A stretch of 59,352 bases of DNA, taken from positions 1 to 59,352 of the forward strand of contig CAMCFN010000020.1 in assembly GCA_945874145.1 (NCBI GenBank). Reading direction: 5' to 3'. Both the position numbers and the translations under genes were made by a program. The notes under the pieces are model-generated. The model was given only the letters and a program-made list of their open reading frames with translations, was not told the origin of the DNA and searched no databases. Shown here piece by piece: positions 9,174 through 18,348 of this stretch (position 1 is the stretch's first letter; each line of letters opens with the position of its first letter). This DNA comes from Akkermansia muciniphila. GTDB lineage: Bacteria > Verrucomicrobiota > Verrucomicrobiia > Limisphaerales > SXTU01.

Positions 9174-9242
9174 GCGGGCAGCATGGCGGAACTCTGGGGA
9201 CGAGGGAATGCCTGGTTCGCGCGATGAACGGCCGCGGCGCCC

Positions 9243-12200
9243 TCACTTCTTGTTATTTGCCATGAAGTAAAGCACCGGCACGGCCATGCGGCTGATGAGG
9301 AGCGAGGCGATTTCCCCGGCCATCAGCGAGATGGCGAGGCCTTGAAAAATCGGGTCCGCGAGGATCACCGCCGCGCCCACCACCACGGCCATCGCCGTCA
9401 GCAGCATCGGGCGGAAGCGCACCGCGCCCGCGTCCACGACCGCCTCCGCCAGCGGCATTCCCTCGCGCAGCCGCTGCTCGATGAAGTCCACGAGAATGAT
9501 GGAGTTGCGCACCACGATACCGGCGCCCGCCATGAAGCCGATCATCGAGGTGGCCGTGAAGAACGCGCCGATTCCCCCGTGCGCCGGCAGGATGCCCACC
9601 AGTGAGAACGGAATCGCCGCCATCACGATCAGTGGCGTGAGGAACGACCGGAACCAGCCGACCATCAGCACATAGATCAGGATGCACACCGCGCCGAACG
9701 CGAGGCCAAGGTCGCGGAAGACTTCGAGCGTGATGTGCCACTCGCCGTCCCACTTCATCGCGGGCCGCACGTCGGAGAAGGGCATCGTGGCGTTGTAGAG
9801 GCCCAGCCCAAGCGCGTTCAGCTTCTTGTTCATTTCGAAGATCGCATAGACCGGACTCTCGATCACACCCGCCACATCGCCGATGACGTAGGTCACCGGC
9901 ATGAGGTTCTTGTGGTAAATGCTCTTGTCCTCAAGGGTCTGCTCCACCTTCACGAGCTCGCGCAGCGGCACTAGCGGAGCCGCGCCGCCGGTGCCCGGCT
10001 CGGGAAGTGCGTTGGCGTCGCCGGAGCGCACGCGCAACGCGAGTAGTTCCTCCGGAGAAGTCCGGGCGGAACGCGGCAGTTGGAGCACGAGATTCACGTC
10101 CTCCTTCTCACGCGGCAGGTGCATGAGATCCACGGACTCGCCGCCGACCGCGATGCGCAGGGTCTGCGAAATCGTCTCGGCGCTGATGCCGTGGAGCGCT
10201 GCCTTTTCCTTATCAATCACGAAGCGCGTCTTCGGCTGGTCGGCTTCCAAATACCAGTCCACGTCCACGACGCCCGGCGTGCTCGTGAAAATGTCGCGCA
10301 CCTGTCGGGCGGTGGTGTGTCGTGTCGCTTCGTCCGGACCGTAGATTTCTGCCACGAGTGTTTGCAACACCGGCGGGCCGGGCGGCACCTCGGCAATCGC
10401 CACCCGAGCACCAAACTTCGCCGCGATGGCCGCGACCTGCGGTCGCACGCGCTTGGCGATGTCGTGGCTCTGCGCCTTGCGCTCCTGTTTGCCGACGAGG
10501 TTGACCTGGATGTCCGCGACATTCGCGCCACGCCGCATGAAGTAGTGGCGCACAAGGCCGTTGAAGTTGAACGGCGACGCGGTGCCCACGTAAATCTGGT
10601 AGTCTGTCACCTCGGGTTCCGTGCGCACGGCAGCGGCGATTTCGCGCGCGGCCTGCGCGGTTCGTTCCAACGCGCTGCCCTCGGGCATGTTGAGGATGAT
10701 TTGGAACTCCGATTTGTTGTCGAACGGCAGCATCTTCACCTTCACCCAGCCGACGCCAACCGTCGCCATCGCCGCGAGGAGCAGGCCGCTGATGACCGCG
10801 AGGAAGGCCCAACGCCACGCACGATGCGAGAGCAGCGGACCCATGACGCTGCGGTAAAGGCGGGTAAAGAAGTCTTCGGGGTGCTCGGAGTGCAGGTGTG
10901 GCTGCTGGCCTTCCGCGTTAGCCGGCACGCCTTCGGTGAGCTGCGAATACTTCTTCCCCCACCGCAGCATCCGCACGGCCGCCCACGGCGTAACGATGAA
11001 CGCAATCGCCAGCGACCACCCCATCGCCGCGCTCGCGCCGACCGGGATGGGCCGCATGTAAGGCCCCATCAGCCCGCCGACGAATGCCATCGGTAGCACC
11101 GCGCCGATGACCGCGAAGGTCGCGAGGATGGTCGGATTGCCCACTTCGTTCACGGCCTCGATCGCGATGTCGCTCCAGTTGCGGCCCTTGTTCTGCGGCA
11201 GGTGGAAGTGGCGGACAATGTTCTCGACCACGACGATGGCGTCGTCCACGAGGATGCCGATGCTGAAGATGAGCGCGAAGAGCGTGATGCGGTTCAGCGT
11301 GAAACCGTAGAGGTAGAAGACCAGCAACGTGAGCGCGAGCGTCGCCGGGATGGCCACCGCCACGATGCCAGATTCGCGCCAGCCCAGCGTGAGCCAGATG
11401 AGCACGGACACTCCGGCCACCGCGATGAACATGTGCAGCAGCAGCTCGTTGGATTTCTCAGCGGCGGTCTTGCCGTAGTGTCGGGTGATGGAGACTTCCA
11501 CGTCGCGTGGGATAACGGTGCCCTTGAGCAACTCGACTTTGCGCAGCACATCCTCGGCGACGGAGATGGCGTTCGCGCCGGGGCGCTTGGCGATGGAGAG
11601 GGTGACGGCGGGTTGCTCGACGGGACCGCTGCCAAAGAAGACGTAGTTCGCCGGCTCCTCCGCGCCATCCAGCACGTCGGCGACTTCGCGGAGATAGACG
11701 GGCTTTCCGCTGAACACACCCACCACGACGTTGCCCACGTCCTCCGCGCTTTGCAGGAACGCTCCGGTCTCAATGACCACGGCTTGGTTGCCCGCTGTGA
11801 GTTCGCCGGAGCGATACTGGCGGTTCGCCTGCCGCAGCATCGGCACGAGGCCGGCGGGGGAGAGGTTGCGCGCGGCGAGCTTCGCGGGGTCGAGCAGCAC
11901 GCGGACTTCGCGGCGCGCGCCACCGATGAGCGTGGTTTCCGCCACGAGCGGCACCTGCTTCACCGCGTCGTCCACCTGCGCGACGAGCCGACGCAGCGTG
12001 AGATGGTCATAGCGCGCGCTGTGAAACGTGAGCGCGAGGATGGGCACGTCGTCAATGCTCCGGGGCTTGATGAGCGGCCACGTGACGCCGTGCGGGATGC
12101 GGTCGAAGTTCGAGCGCAGCTTCTCGGTGAGGCGTGCGAGGCTCGCGTCCGGGTCGGAGCCGACCTTGAAGCGCGCGATGACGAGCGACTCGCCGGGGCG

Positions 12201-12491
12201 CGAGGTCGAGTAGAGGTATTCCACGCCGGAGATTTCCCAGAGCAGCTTTTCCATCGGCCGCGTGGCGCGCTCCTCGACTTCCTTCGCGCTGAAGCCGGGC
12301 ATCGCGACGAGCACGTCAATCATCGGCACCTTGATTTGCGGCTCCTCCTCGCGCGGCAGCAGCACGATGGCGGCGATGCCGAGCAGCACCGAGGTGACAA
12401 TGATGAGCGGCGTGAGCTTGGAATCAATGAACGCCCGCGCGATGCGGCCAGCGATGCCAAGCGAATGGGGAGTTGGTGCGCCGGCGCTCAT
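9243..12491 (-). CDS. RND efflux pump inner-membrane subunit (AcrB/HAE1-like)
   Basis: 1082-aa proton-driven resistance-nodulation-division transporter. The first membrane helix is at about 28-46, followed by a large periplasmic loop with the family segment [20 protein letters not shown]. The second half repeats the arrangement, with a further periplasmic loop after the helix near residue 560. The proton-relay helix carries [13 protein letters not shown] with both aspartates. Length and duplication are normal. Its start overlaps the stop of the adaptor gene by 4 nt (ATGA), so the two are translationally coupled. The substrate cannot be read from sequence: the divergent ArsR-type regulator hints at metal, metalloid or reactive sulfur, while the sequence looks closer to the multidrug-type than to CusA. 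No outer-membrane channel gene is present in this operon. Confidence 0.92.
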   Translation of the reverse strand: MSAGAPTPHSLGIAGRIARAFIDSKLTPLIIVTSVLLGIAAIVLLPREEEPQIKVPMIDVLVAMPGFSAKEVEERATRPMEKLLWEISGVEYLYSTSRPGESLVIARFKVGSDPDASLARLTEKLRSNFDRIPHGVTWPLIKPRSIDDVPILALTFHSARYDHLTLRRLVAQVDDAVKQVPLVAETTLIGGARREVRVLLDPAKLAARNLSPAGLVPMLRQANRQYRSGELTAGNQAVVIETGAFLQSAEDVGNVVVGVFSGKPVYLREVADVLDGAEEPANYVFFGSGPVEQPAVTLSIAKRPGANAISVAEDVLRKVELLKGTVIPRDVEVSITRHYGKTAAEKSNELLLHMFIAVAGVSVLIWLTLGWRESGIVAVAIPATLALTLLVFYLYGFTLNRITLFALIFSIGILVDDAIVVVENIVRHFHLPQNKGRNWSDIAIEAVNEVGNPTILATFAVIGAVLPMAFVGGLMGPYMRPIPVGASAAMGWSLAIAFIVTPWAAVRMLRWGKKYSQLTEGVPANAEGQQPHLHSEHPEDFFTRLYRSVMGPLLSHRAWRWAFLAVISGLLLAAMATVGVGWVKVKMLPFDNKSEFQIILNMPEGSALERTAQAAREIAAAVRTEPEVTDYQIYVGTASPFNFNGLVRHYFMRRGANVADIQVNLVGKQERKAQSHDIAKRVRPQVAAIAAKFGARVAIAEVPPGPPVLQTLVAEIYGPDEATRHTTARQVRDIFTSTPGVVDVDWYLEADQPKTRFVIDKEKAALHGISAETISQTLRIAVGGESVDLMHLPREKEDVNLVLQLPRSARTSPEELLALRVRSGDANALPEPGTGGAAPLVPLRELVKVEQTLEDKSIYHKNLMPVTYVIGDVAGVIESPVYAIFEMNKKLNALGLGLYNATMPFSDVRPAMKWDGEWHITLEVFRDLGLAFGAVCILIYVLMVGWFRSFLTPLIVMAAIPFSLVGILPAHGGIGAFFTATSMIGFMAGAGIVVRNSIILVDFIEQRLREGMPLAEAVVDAGAVRFRPMLLTAMAVVVGAAVILADPIFQGLAISLMAGEIASLLISRMAVPVLYFMANNKK

Positions 12492-13507
12492 GGCTTCACC
12501 TGCAACGGTTGGCCGTCGGTCAATGCACTCACGCCTTCCACCACCAGCGATTCACCGGAGCTGATGCCGGAGACGATTTCAATCTCGGGTCCGAGCCGCT
12601 TTCCGGTTTTCACCAGCCGCATCTGCGCCTGTTGGCCGGCGACGACGAAGACCAGCTCCATCTGCCCGCGCACGACGACCGCACTGGCGGGCACGCGAAG
12701 CGCGTTCACCTCGGCGACGGGAATGGCGACGCGTCCGAACTGTCCGCTGCGTAGGCCGGAGGTCGCGGTCAAGTCGAGCTTCACAAGGAACGTGCGACTG
12801 CCCGCGTCGGCGGCGGGGGCAATCTCACTGATGCTGCCGGACAGCTCCGCCTTCAACGCGGCGATGTGGACGGGCAGTCGGTCGCCGAGCTTGATACTGG
12901 CGAGCAGCGCCTCCGGCACGTCGGCTTCGAGACGGAGGGCGGCGGGATTTTCCAGCTCCAGCAACGCGCGGCCCGGCGTGGCGAGGTCGCCCACATCAGC
13001 GCGCTTGTGCGTGATGACGCCGTCGAAGGGTGCGAGAATCTTCGTGTAGCCAAGCTGCGTCTCCGCCTCGCTAACCGCAGCGGCAGCCACGCGCTGGCGG
13101 GCTTGCACGGCATCGAACTCCTGCTGCGTCACCGCCTTATCTGCGATGAGCTTTTGGAAGCGCTGCAAGTCCTTCGCCGTCTGCTCGCGCAAGGCCGTGG
13201 CTTGGTCGAGCCGCGCCTGAATCTCGCGCGCGTCGAGCTGCACGAGCAACTGGCCGGCCTTCACCGCCTGCCCCGGCGCGACGAGCATCCGCTCAATGCC
13301 GCCACTGACCTTCGCGGACACGGCGGCGGACAGCTTGGGCCGCACGGTGCCGACGATTTCCTCCACGGCCATGCGCCGCTGCGACTCGACCTTTTGCACC
13401 CGCACGACGGCGGCGGACAGAGGCGGCGCGGAAGACGACGCGGGCGCTTCGTGCCGCTTGCACGCCGTAAACAGCGCGACTGCGAGTAGTGGAAAAACAA
13501 GTTTCAT
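12488..13507 (-). CDS. RND efflux periplasmic adaptor lipoprotein (membrane fusion protein)
   Basis: 339-aa adaptor that should connect the RND pump to an outer-membrane channel. The N-terminus is a lipoprotein signal ([16 protein letters not shown]) with the lipobox Cys at 16. Next come the first half of the lipoyl domain ([24 protein letters not shown]), a helical hairpin rich in Ala, Gln and Arg (about 95-150), the second lipoyl half ([18 protein letters not shown]), a beta-barrel and a membrane-proximal domain. Both ends overlap neighbours by 4 nt (ATGA with the unknown 144-aa gene upstream and with the pump downstream), which marks a tight operon. Confidence 0.92.
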   Translation of the reverse strand: MKLVFPLLAVALFTACKRHEAPASSSAPPLSAAVVRVQKVESQRRMAVEEIVGTVRPKLSAAVSAKVSGGIERMLVAPGQAVKAGQLLVQLDAREIQARLDQATALREQTAKDLQRFQKLIADKAVTQQEFDAVQARQRVAAAAVSEAETQLGYTKILAPFDGVITHKRADVGDLATPGRALLELENPAALRLEADVPEALLASIKLGDRLPVHIAALKAELSGSISEIAPAADAGSRTFLVKLDLTATSGLRSGQFGRVAIPVAEVNALRVPASAVVVRGQMELVFVVAGQQAQMRLVKTGKRLGPEIEIVSGISSGESLVVEGVSALTDGQPLQVKP

Positions 13508-13938
13508 GACTTCAACTCCTGTCTGGGCAGCGGCTCACCCGGATGACGGCGTTTCAATTCCTCGAAGAGCACGCGCCCTTGCTCATCGCCAGTGGCCGGT
13601 TCGAAGCCCTCGTCACGCAGCAGTTCCTGCAAGGACATGGCATCCTCGACCTTGACGCGGGCGGGCATGGCTTCCGCACGGGCGAAGACATCCGCCACCG
13701 TGTCGAACATCGCGACGCGACGCACCGCCTCCGGCAGCGCGAGGTAAAGATAGTAGTGCAGCCACGTCCCGCGATGGGTCAGGACGAAACTGCAATGCCG
13801 CGAGCTGGAGTCGTCCGGCGCGCAGCCTTCCTGCACGACCATGAACGGTCCCCGGCCCTCCGTCCGGTGCAGGAGTTTGCTCAACTCCAGCAACTGGAAG
13901 TCCTGATAGCTGTTCGTGATGGTGCGGGTGGCGATCAT
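13504..13938 (-). CDS. Unknown 144-aa protein in the RND efflux operon
   Basis: I do not recognise this family. The start at 13938 (MIATRTITNSYQDF) is preferred to one 11 codons upstream. The protein has no signal peptide or membrane helix and should be cytoplasmic. Visible features are a single CAPDD segment, a His/Trp/Tyr-rich strand region (HRGTWLHYYLYLALP) and a helical acidic C-terminus. Its stop codon overlaps the adaptor start (ATGA), so it is translated together with the efflux genes and may belong functionally to them, for example as a sensor or substrate-handling protein. That role is inference. Confidence 0.65.
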   Translation of the reverse strand: MIATRTITNSYQDFQLLELSKLLHRTEGRGPFMVVQEGCAPDDSSSRHCSFVLTHRGTWLHYYLYLALPEAVRRVAMFDTVADVFARAEAMPARVKVEDAMSLQELLRDEGFEPATGDEQGRVLFEELKRRHPGEPLPRQELKS

Positions 13939-14016
13939 GGCGTGGGGTGTCAGTCGTCTGTCGGCCCGCACATTGTCAAGCCGGCGGACGGTCCCGGCCA
14001 GACTCAGGCTTGGCGG

Positions 14017-14247
14017 TCATTCACCGCACTTTGGCCCGCAGCAGTCGCCGCCCGGCTGGGCGCGCCCCACCCCGAACCGGCGGAGGATGTTGCACGCCGG
14101 GCAGAAGCCGGTGAGCGCGGACTGAATCAGGTTCACGCCGACAAAGGCGGCGAGCCAGAGCCAGTGGTGGTTAACGAAGTGCGCGAGCGCCAGGCTGAGG
14201 AGGACCATGGTACCGGCGAGGATGCGGATGGCGTTTTCCATTTTCAT
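14017..14247 (-). CDS. YgaP-type DUF2892 small membrane protein
   Basis: 76-aa protein with the DUF2892 (YgaP_TM) layout: MKMENAIRILAGTMVLLSLAL, two hydrophobic helices (about 8-24 and 29-47) and the hallmark GFCPACNILRRFG. The tail adds a Cys-rich CCGPKC motif. In several bacteria this domain sits on rhodanese proteins or beside them and is controlled by ArsR-type sulfide or metal sensors (BigR/SqrR-like), so a link to reactive sulfur or heavy metal handling is reasonable. It is the first gene of the leftward unit, reading away from the palindromic operator and followed 78 nt later by the unknown 144-aa gene. Confidence 0.8.
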   Translation of the reverse strand: MKMENAIRILAGTMVLLSLALAHFVNHHWLWLAAFVGVNLIQSALTGFCPACNILRRFGVGRAQPGGDCCGPKCGE

Positions 14248-14297
14248 ATTGCGTTTCCGGTTGGGCCGGCCCAGTTTCCCGCCGGCTCAACTAAATG

Positions 14298-14319
14298 AGT
14301 ATATGTTCATATATATACT
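14298..14319. promoter_or_regulatory. ArsR-type palindromic operator and divergent promoter zone
   Basis: A perfect inverted repeat AGTATAT (14298-14304) / ATATACT (14313-14319) encloses a nested ATATG-TT-CATAT palindrome (14301-14312). It is the only strongly A/T-rich patch between the divergent DUF2892 and arsR genes, and its form matches known ArsR/SmtB operators. TATACT at 14314-14319 could be the -10 box for arsR, whose ribosome binding site GTGAGG lies just before the ATG at 14338. Autorepression and control of the leftward efflux operon are inferred. Confidence 0.7.
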
Positions 14320-14337
14320 GTCAAGCCCCGTGAGGCC

Positions 14338-14667
14338 ATGAAAGCACACAAGCTGCCCCCCGAGGCCCTGGAACTCGTCGCCGCCCGCTTCCGCGTGCTG
14401 GGCGAGCCGAACCGGCTGCGGCTGATTGCCGCGCTGGAGCAGGGCGAAAAAAACGTCTCCAAGCTGGTGTCCGAGACGGAGCTAACCCAGGCCAACGTAT
14501 CGCGGCATTTGCAGACGCTCACCGAGGCGGGCCTGCTGGGTCGGCGTAAGGAGGGGCTCAATGTCTATTACTTCATCGCCGACGAGTCCCTGTTCAAGCT
14601 GTGCGATCTCGTCTGCTCGCGGTTGCAGAAAGACCTGTCGGCCAAGGCGGCGGCCTTCAAGCGATAG
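14338..14667 (+). CDS. ArsR/SmtB-family transcriptional repressor
   Basis: 109-aa winged-helix regulator. The start is supported by GTGAGG 3 nt upstream. Core pattern: ARFRVLGEPNRLRLIAAL, recognition helix TELTQANVSRHLQTLTEAGL, and a wing with GRRKEGLNVYYFIAD. It lacks the classical CxCxxC alpha-3 metal site. Instead it has two cysteines, C89 and C93, on the last helix (KLCDLVCSR), which could sense thiol-reactive species or a metal at the dimer interface. It sits divergently from the DUF2892/RND unit across a palindromic operator and probably represses both directions until its ligand arrives. Confidence 0.9.
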   Translation: MKAHKLPPEALELVAARFRVLGEPNRLRLIAALEQGEKNVSKLVSETELTQANVSRHLQTLTEAGLLGRRKEGLNVYYFIADESLFKLCDLVCSRLQKDLSAKAAAFKR

Positions 14668-14729
14668 GCCGGCACCCCGCGAATGATTCCCCGCTGGCGT
14701 TCGTCACAAACGCGCTGCAAATTCACACT

Positions 14730-15923
14730 GTGCCAAGCATAGAGCGGACAATTCAGGTCAGTTGGCGTCACCAGGTGCATTTCACCCACGGCGTCTTCAA
14801 CCCCGCCAACCCCGTGCTCCGCGACGTGCTCGTGGGCGGCGGCGGCGCGACGCGGCGCAAGGGGTTGGTCGTCGTGGACGAAGCGCTTGCCAAGTCCCAG
14901 CCCGGCCTAGAGCGCGCCATCACGGACTACTTCGCCACTCACGGCGACGCGCTGGAACTGGTGCGCTCGCCCATCGTCATCGAGGGCGGCGAGCGGGTGA
15001 AGAACTCCTACTTCCACGTTTCGGAGATCCACTCGCAGATTGACCGCTACCACATTGACCGCCACGCCTACTTGCTGTGCGTGGGCGGCGGCGCGCTGCT
15101 GGACATGGTCGGCCTCGCGGCGTCCACCGCGCACCGCGGCATCCGCCACGTCCGCATCCCGACGACGACTCTGAGCCAGGACGACTCCGGCGTGGGCGTG
15201 AAGAACGGCGTCAACGCGTTTGGGAAGAAGAACTTCATCGGCACGTTCTGCCCGCCGTTCGCCGTCATCAACGACTTCCAACTGCTCGCCACGCTGACGC
15301 CGCGTGACCAGCGCGCCGGCTACGTCGAGGCCGTGAAGGTCGCGTGCATCCGCGACGCGGAGTTCTTCAACAGCATTGAGCGAGACGCGGAGGCGCTCGC
15401 CGGGTTCGAGCCGGCGGCGATGCAGCGGCTCATCTACCGCTGCGCCGAGCTGCACTTGAACCACATCGCCACGAGCGGCGACCCCTTCGAGTTCGGCAGC
15501 GCGCGCCCGCTGGACTTCGGACATTGGGCGGCGCACAAACTGGAGCAGCTCTCCGAATACAAACTCCGCCACGGCGAGGCCGTCGCCATTGGTATCGCAC
15601 TGGACGTGCTCTACGCGAAGAAGATTGGCCTGCTCGACGCCGCAAGCGCGGAGCGAGTGCTGGCGCTGCTGGAAAAACTGGGCTTCGACCTATTTGCCTC
15701 CGAGCTGCTGCACACCGATTCGGATGGGAACCTGATGGTGCTCACCGGGCTCACGGAGTTCCGCGAGCACCTCGGCGGCGAGCTGACCATCACGTTGCTA
15801 CAAGCCATCGGTGAAGGCATCGAAATGCATGAGATGAACCTGCCGAAGGTCGTTGAATCCATCCAGCGTCTGCAGGAGCGGCACGCAGCCCGGTCGCGGA
15901 AAATCGTCGCGGCGGTGAGTTGA
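14730..15923 (+). CDS. eboD: EboD-like sugar phosphate cyclase (3-dehydroquinate synthase superfamily)
   Basis: 397-aa NAD- and metal-dependent cyclase of the DHQ synthase superfamily. Visible motifs: the cofactor-binding GGGALLDMVGLAAST, TTLSQDDSGVGVKNGVN, and metal ligands Glu in GYVEAVKVA, His in DFGHWAAHKLE and His in LRHGEAVAIG. The overall pattern (QVSWRHQVHFTHGVF, KKNFIGTFCPPFAVI) is that of the EboD branch found with scytonemin-type ebo clusters rather than of housekeeping AroB. The substrate of EboD is not settled; sedoheptulose 7-phosphate is often proposed. The GTG at 14730 is chosen because the next upstream ATG in frame would overlap arsR; no clear ribosome binding site marks it. 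Its neighbour 19 nt downstream looks like EboF, which strengthens the naming. Confidence 0.7.
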   Translation: MPSIERTIQVSWRHQVHFTHGVFNPANPVLRDVLVGGGGATRRKGLVVVDEALAKSQPGLERAITDYFATHGDALELVRSPIVIEGGERVKNSYFHVSEIHSQIDRYHIDRHAYLLCVGGGALLDMVGLAASTAHRGIRHVRIPTTTLSQDDSGVGVKNGVNAFGKKNFIGTFCPPFAVINDFQLLATLTPRDQRAGYVEAVKVACIRDAEFFNSIERDAEALAGFEPAAMQRLIYRCAELHLNHIATSGDPFEFGSARPLDFGHWAAHKLEQLSEYKLRHGEAVAIGIALDVLYAKKIGLLDAASAERVLALLEKLGFDLFASELLHTDSDGNLMVLTGLTEFREHLGGELTITLLQAIGEGIEMHEMNLPKVVESIQRLQERHAARSRKIVAAVS

Positions 15924-15942
15924 GGTTGGCAGGATGCGGCCA

Positions 15943-17364
15943 ATGAACCGCACCGTCGTCCTCAACGTCGTCGGCCTGACTGAATCGCTGCTGGGTGATC
16001 GAATTCCCCGGATCACCGCTTTCCGAAAGCGCGGCGCGATCGTCAACCTCCGCCCGGCTTTCCCGGCGGTCACCACCACTGCGCAGTCCAACTACCTCAC
16101 CGGCACGCCGCCAGCGCAGCACGGCATCGTGGGCAATGGCTGGTATAATCGCGAGCTGGCGGAAGTGCAGTTTTGGAAGCAGTCCAACCACCTGGTCCAC
16201 GGCCGAAAGCTCTGGGATGAGCTCCGCGCGCTGGATCATCGCTTCACCTGCGCGAAGCTGTTTTGGTGGTATAACATGTATTCCACGGCGGATTACTCGA
16301 TCACGCCGCGCCCGATGTATCCGGCGGACGGCCGCAAGGTTTTCGACATTTACACCTGGCCCTATACGATCCGCGACGACATCAAACGCGAGCTGGGGGA
16401 GTTTCCCTTCGCTGGTTTCTGGGGTCCCGGCGCAGGCGTGCAGTCGCCGGCTGGAGCGCCCGACTGCGCCACACGCTGGATCGCCGAGTCAGCCAAGTGG
16501 GTGGAGAAGAAGTTCAAACCCACGCTGAACTTGGTGTATCTGCCGCACCTCGACTACAACCTCCAGCGCCTGGGGCCAAAACATCCGGACATCCTCCAGG
16601 ACCTCCGCTTGGTGGACGACTTGGTCCACGAATTGATCCTCTTCTTCGAGAAGCGCGGGGTGCAGGTCATCCTTCTCTCCGAATACGGCATCTCGCAGGT
16701 GGATCAGGCGATCCACCTCAACCGGATGTTTCGCGAGCAGGGCTGGCTGACCGTGAAGGAGGAGCTGGGCCGCGAACTGCTCGACGCCGGAGCCAGCCGT
16801 GCCTTTGCCGTGGCGGATCACCAGATCGCGCACATCTACGTCAACGATCCCGCCATCACCAATCAGGTGCGGTCGGCGGTGGAATTCACGCCGGGCGTCG
16901 CCGCCGTGCTGGCCGAGAAGGAGAAGGCCGCCGTCGGCATCAACCACCCGCGCGCCGGCGACCTCATCGCCGTGGCGAAGGAGAACGCGTGGTTCACCTA
17001 TTACTACTGGCTCGATGACAAGCGCGCGCCGGATTTCGCCCGGTGTGTGGACATCCACCGCAAGCCCGGATACGACCCGGTGGAGCTGTTAATTGACCCC
17101 AAGCTCCGCACGCCCAAACTCAAAGTCGCCGGCAAACTGCTGCGCAAGAAACTTGGCTTCCGCATGTTGATGGACGTAATCCCGCTGGATGCCAGCCTAG
17201 TCAAAGGCTCGCACGGCTGCCGGCCGGCAAACCCCGCCGAGTGGCCGGTGCTGATCACCGAGCTGCACAATCATCTCCCAGCCGCGCAGCTCGATTCGAC
17301 TGCCGCTTACGACATCATCAAGAACCACGTCCTGGGCCAGCCCCGGTCTCCGGTGCGCGCCTGA
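15943..17364 (+). CDS. eboF: EboF-like type I phosphodiesterase / nucleotide pyrophosphatase
   Basis: 473-aa protein of the alkaline phosphatase superfamily. The nucleophile region is PAVTTTAQSNYLTGTPPAQHG (quoted in part), where the Thr before the AQ should form the covalent intermediate, and GIVGNGWYNRE follows. Later metal ligands include YLPHLDYNLQRLGP, LLSEYGIS and a His in KGSHGCRPA. The start at 15943 is preferred to the ATG 3 codons upstream because AGGA at 15931-15934 then lies 8 nt away. It belongs to the branch that in ebo clusters is called EboF, a proposed metabolite-export phosphodiesterase. The next gene starts 8 nt after its stop, so one operon is likely. The usual eboA, eboB, eboC and eboE partners are absent here. 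Confidence 0.7.
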   Translation: MNRTVVLNVVGLTESLLGDRIPRITAFRKRGAIVNLRPAFPAVTTTAQSNYLTGTPPAQHGIVGNGWYNRELAEVQFWKQSNHLVHGRKLWDELRALDHRFTCAKLFWWYNMYSTADYSITPRPMYPADGRKVFDIYTWPYTIRDDIKRELGEFPFAGFWGPGAGVQSPAGAPDCATRWIAESAKWVEKKFKPTLNLVYLPHLDYNLQRLGPKHPDILQDLRLVDDLVHELILFFEKRGVQVILLSEYGISQVDQAIHLNRMFREQGWLTVKEELGRELLDAGASRAFAVADHQIAHIYVNDPAITNQVRSAVEFTPGVAAVLAEKEKAAVGINHPRAGDLIAVAKENAWFTYYYWLDDKRAPDFARCVDIHRKPGYDPVELLIDPKLRTPKLKVAGKLLRKKLGFRMLMDVIPLDASLVKGSHGCRPANPAEWPVLITELHNHLPAAQLDSTAAYDIIKNHVLGQPRSPVRA

Positions 17365-17371
17365 TCCGCCC

Positions 17372-18256
17372 ATGACCGAGCCTGTCGCCAGGGTGGCCCT
17401 CTCGCCGACTACACTGCGGCGGCGGCGCTGGTTGTGGGCGCTGGGTTTGCTGGGGCTCTCGGGCGGGGCGGTGGCGGCTTACACCCGGCTGTGCGAGCCC
17501 CGCTGGCTGGAAGTCACGCATCAGGTGGTTCCGACCCGGCCCTCCGAAGCAAAACCCATTCGAATCTTGCACCTTTCGGACCTGCACGCCTCGGCCTGTG
17601 TGCCGCTGAAATTCGTCAGCGAGGCAGTGCGGCTTGGACTTGCGGAGCGGCCTGATTTGATTTGCCTCACGGGCGACTTCATCACCAAGCATTTCACCAG
17701 TTTTGAAGCCTATGCGGCGGTGTTGAAGCCGTTGGCCGCAGCCGCGCCCGTCTTCGCCTGCCTGGGCAACCATGATGGCGGCAAATGGGCGGCCCGCCCC
17801 TCCTATCGCGGCCATGCGGATCACACCGCTGTCCGCAACTGCCTCGCCGCCAGTGGAATCAAGGTGCTGCTGAACCAGTCGCAGGAACTCACCGTGCGTG
17901 ATCGCCAAATCCGTCTGGTAGGCGTCGGTGACCTATGGGCTGAAGAGATGCGCGGGGAGGAGGCGTTCAACGGCAAGTCATCAGATGCCTGCACCGTTTT
18001 GCTCATGCACAATCCCGACGGCAAGGATGCCGTGGCCGGCTTCCGCTGGGATTTAGCCTTGTGCGGGCACACCCACGGCGGCCAGCTCCGCCTGCCCTGG
18101 CTGGGCACGCCGTTCGCCCCGGTGCGCGATCATCGCTATGTCGCCGGCCTGAACCGCTGGCGGGACCGCTGGATCTTCACCACGCGCGGAGTGGGCAACC
18201 TCCACGGCGTCCGTTTCAACTGCCGGCCCGAAGTCAGCCTGCTCCATCTGGCCTGA
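17372..18256 (+). CDS. Membrane-anchored metallophosphoesterase (YaeI-like)
   Basis: 294-aa calcineurin-type phosphoesterase. An N-terminal basic patch and helix (RRRRWLWALGLLGLSGGAVAAY, about 17-38) anchor it in the inner membrane. The dimetal motifs appear in order: SDLH (Asp and His), LTGDF, LGNHDGG, LLMHNPD and CGHTHGGQ. The family includes YaeI and UDP-2,3-diacylglucosamine-type or sphingomyelin-like phosphodiesterases; the substrate cannot be told here. It follows the EboF-like gene by 7 nt, so it may act on the same phosphorylated metabolite. Confidence 0.85.
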   Translation: MTEPVARVALSPTTLRRRRWLWALGLLGLSGGAVAAYTRLCEPRWLEVTHQVVPTRPSEAKPIRILHLSDLHASACVPLKFVSEAVRLGLAERPDLICLTGDFITKHFTSFEAYAAVLKPLAAAAPVFACLGNHDGGKWAARPSYRGHADHTAVRNCLAASGIKVLLNQSQELTVRDRQIRLVGVGDLWAEEMRGEEAFNGKSSDACTVLLMHNPDGKDAVAGFRWDLALCGHTHGGQLRLPWLGTPFAPVRDHRYVAGLNRWRDRWIFTTRGVGNLHGVRFNCRPEVSLLHLA

Positions 18257-18308
18257 GCGGGCATATACATGGCGCTCAACGGCTTGTCGGAGGGCGCAAA
18301 ACCACGAA

Positions 18309-18336
18309 TTGACTGAGTTCCGCCGTTCGTTATGCT
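18309..18336 (+). promoter_or_regulatory. Candidate sigma-70-like promoter of pgk-tpiA-secG
   Basis: TTGACT (18309-18314), a 16-nt spacer and TATGCT (18331-18336) form a fair housekeeping promoter. The predicted transcription start falls at about 18343, only some 6 nt before the pgk ATG at 18349. No Shine-Dalgarno sequence precedes that ATG. A nearly leaderless mRNA follows if the promoter is real. Confidence 0.45.
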
Positions 18337-18348
18337 CCGCGTCTCTTT

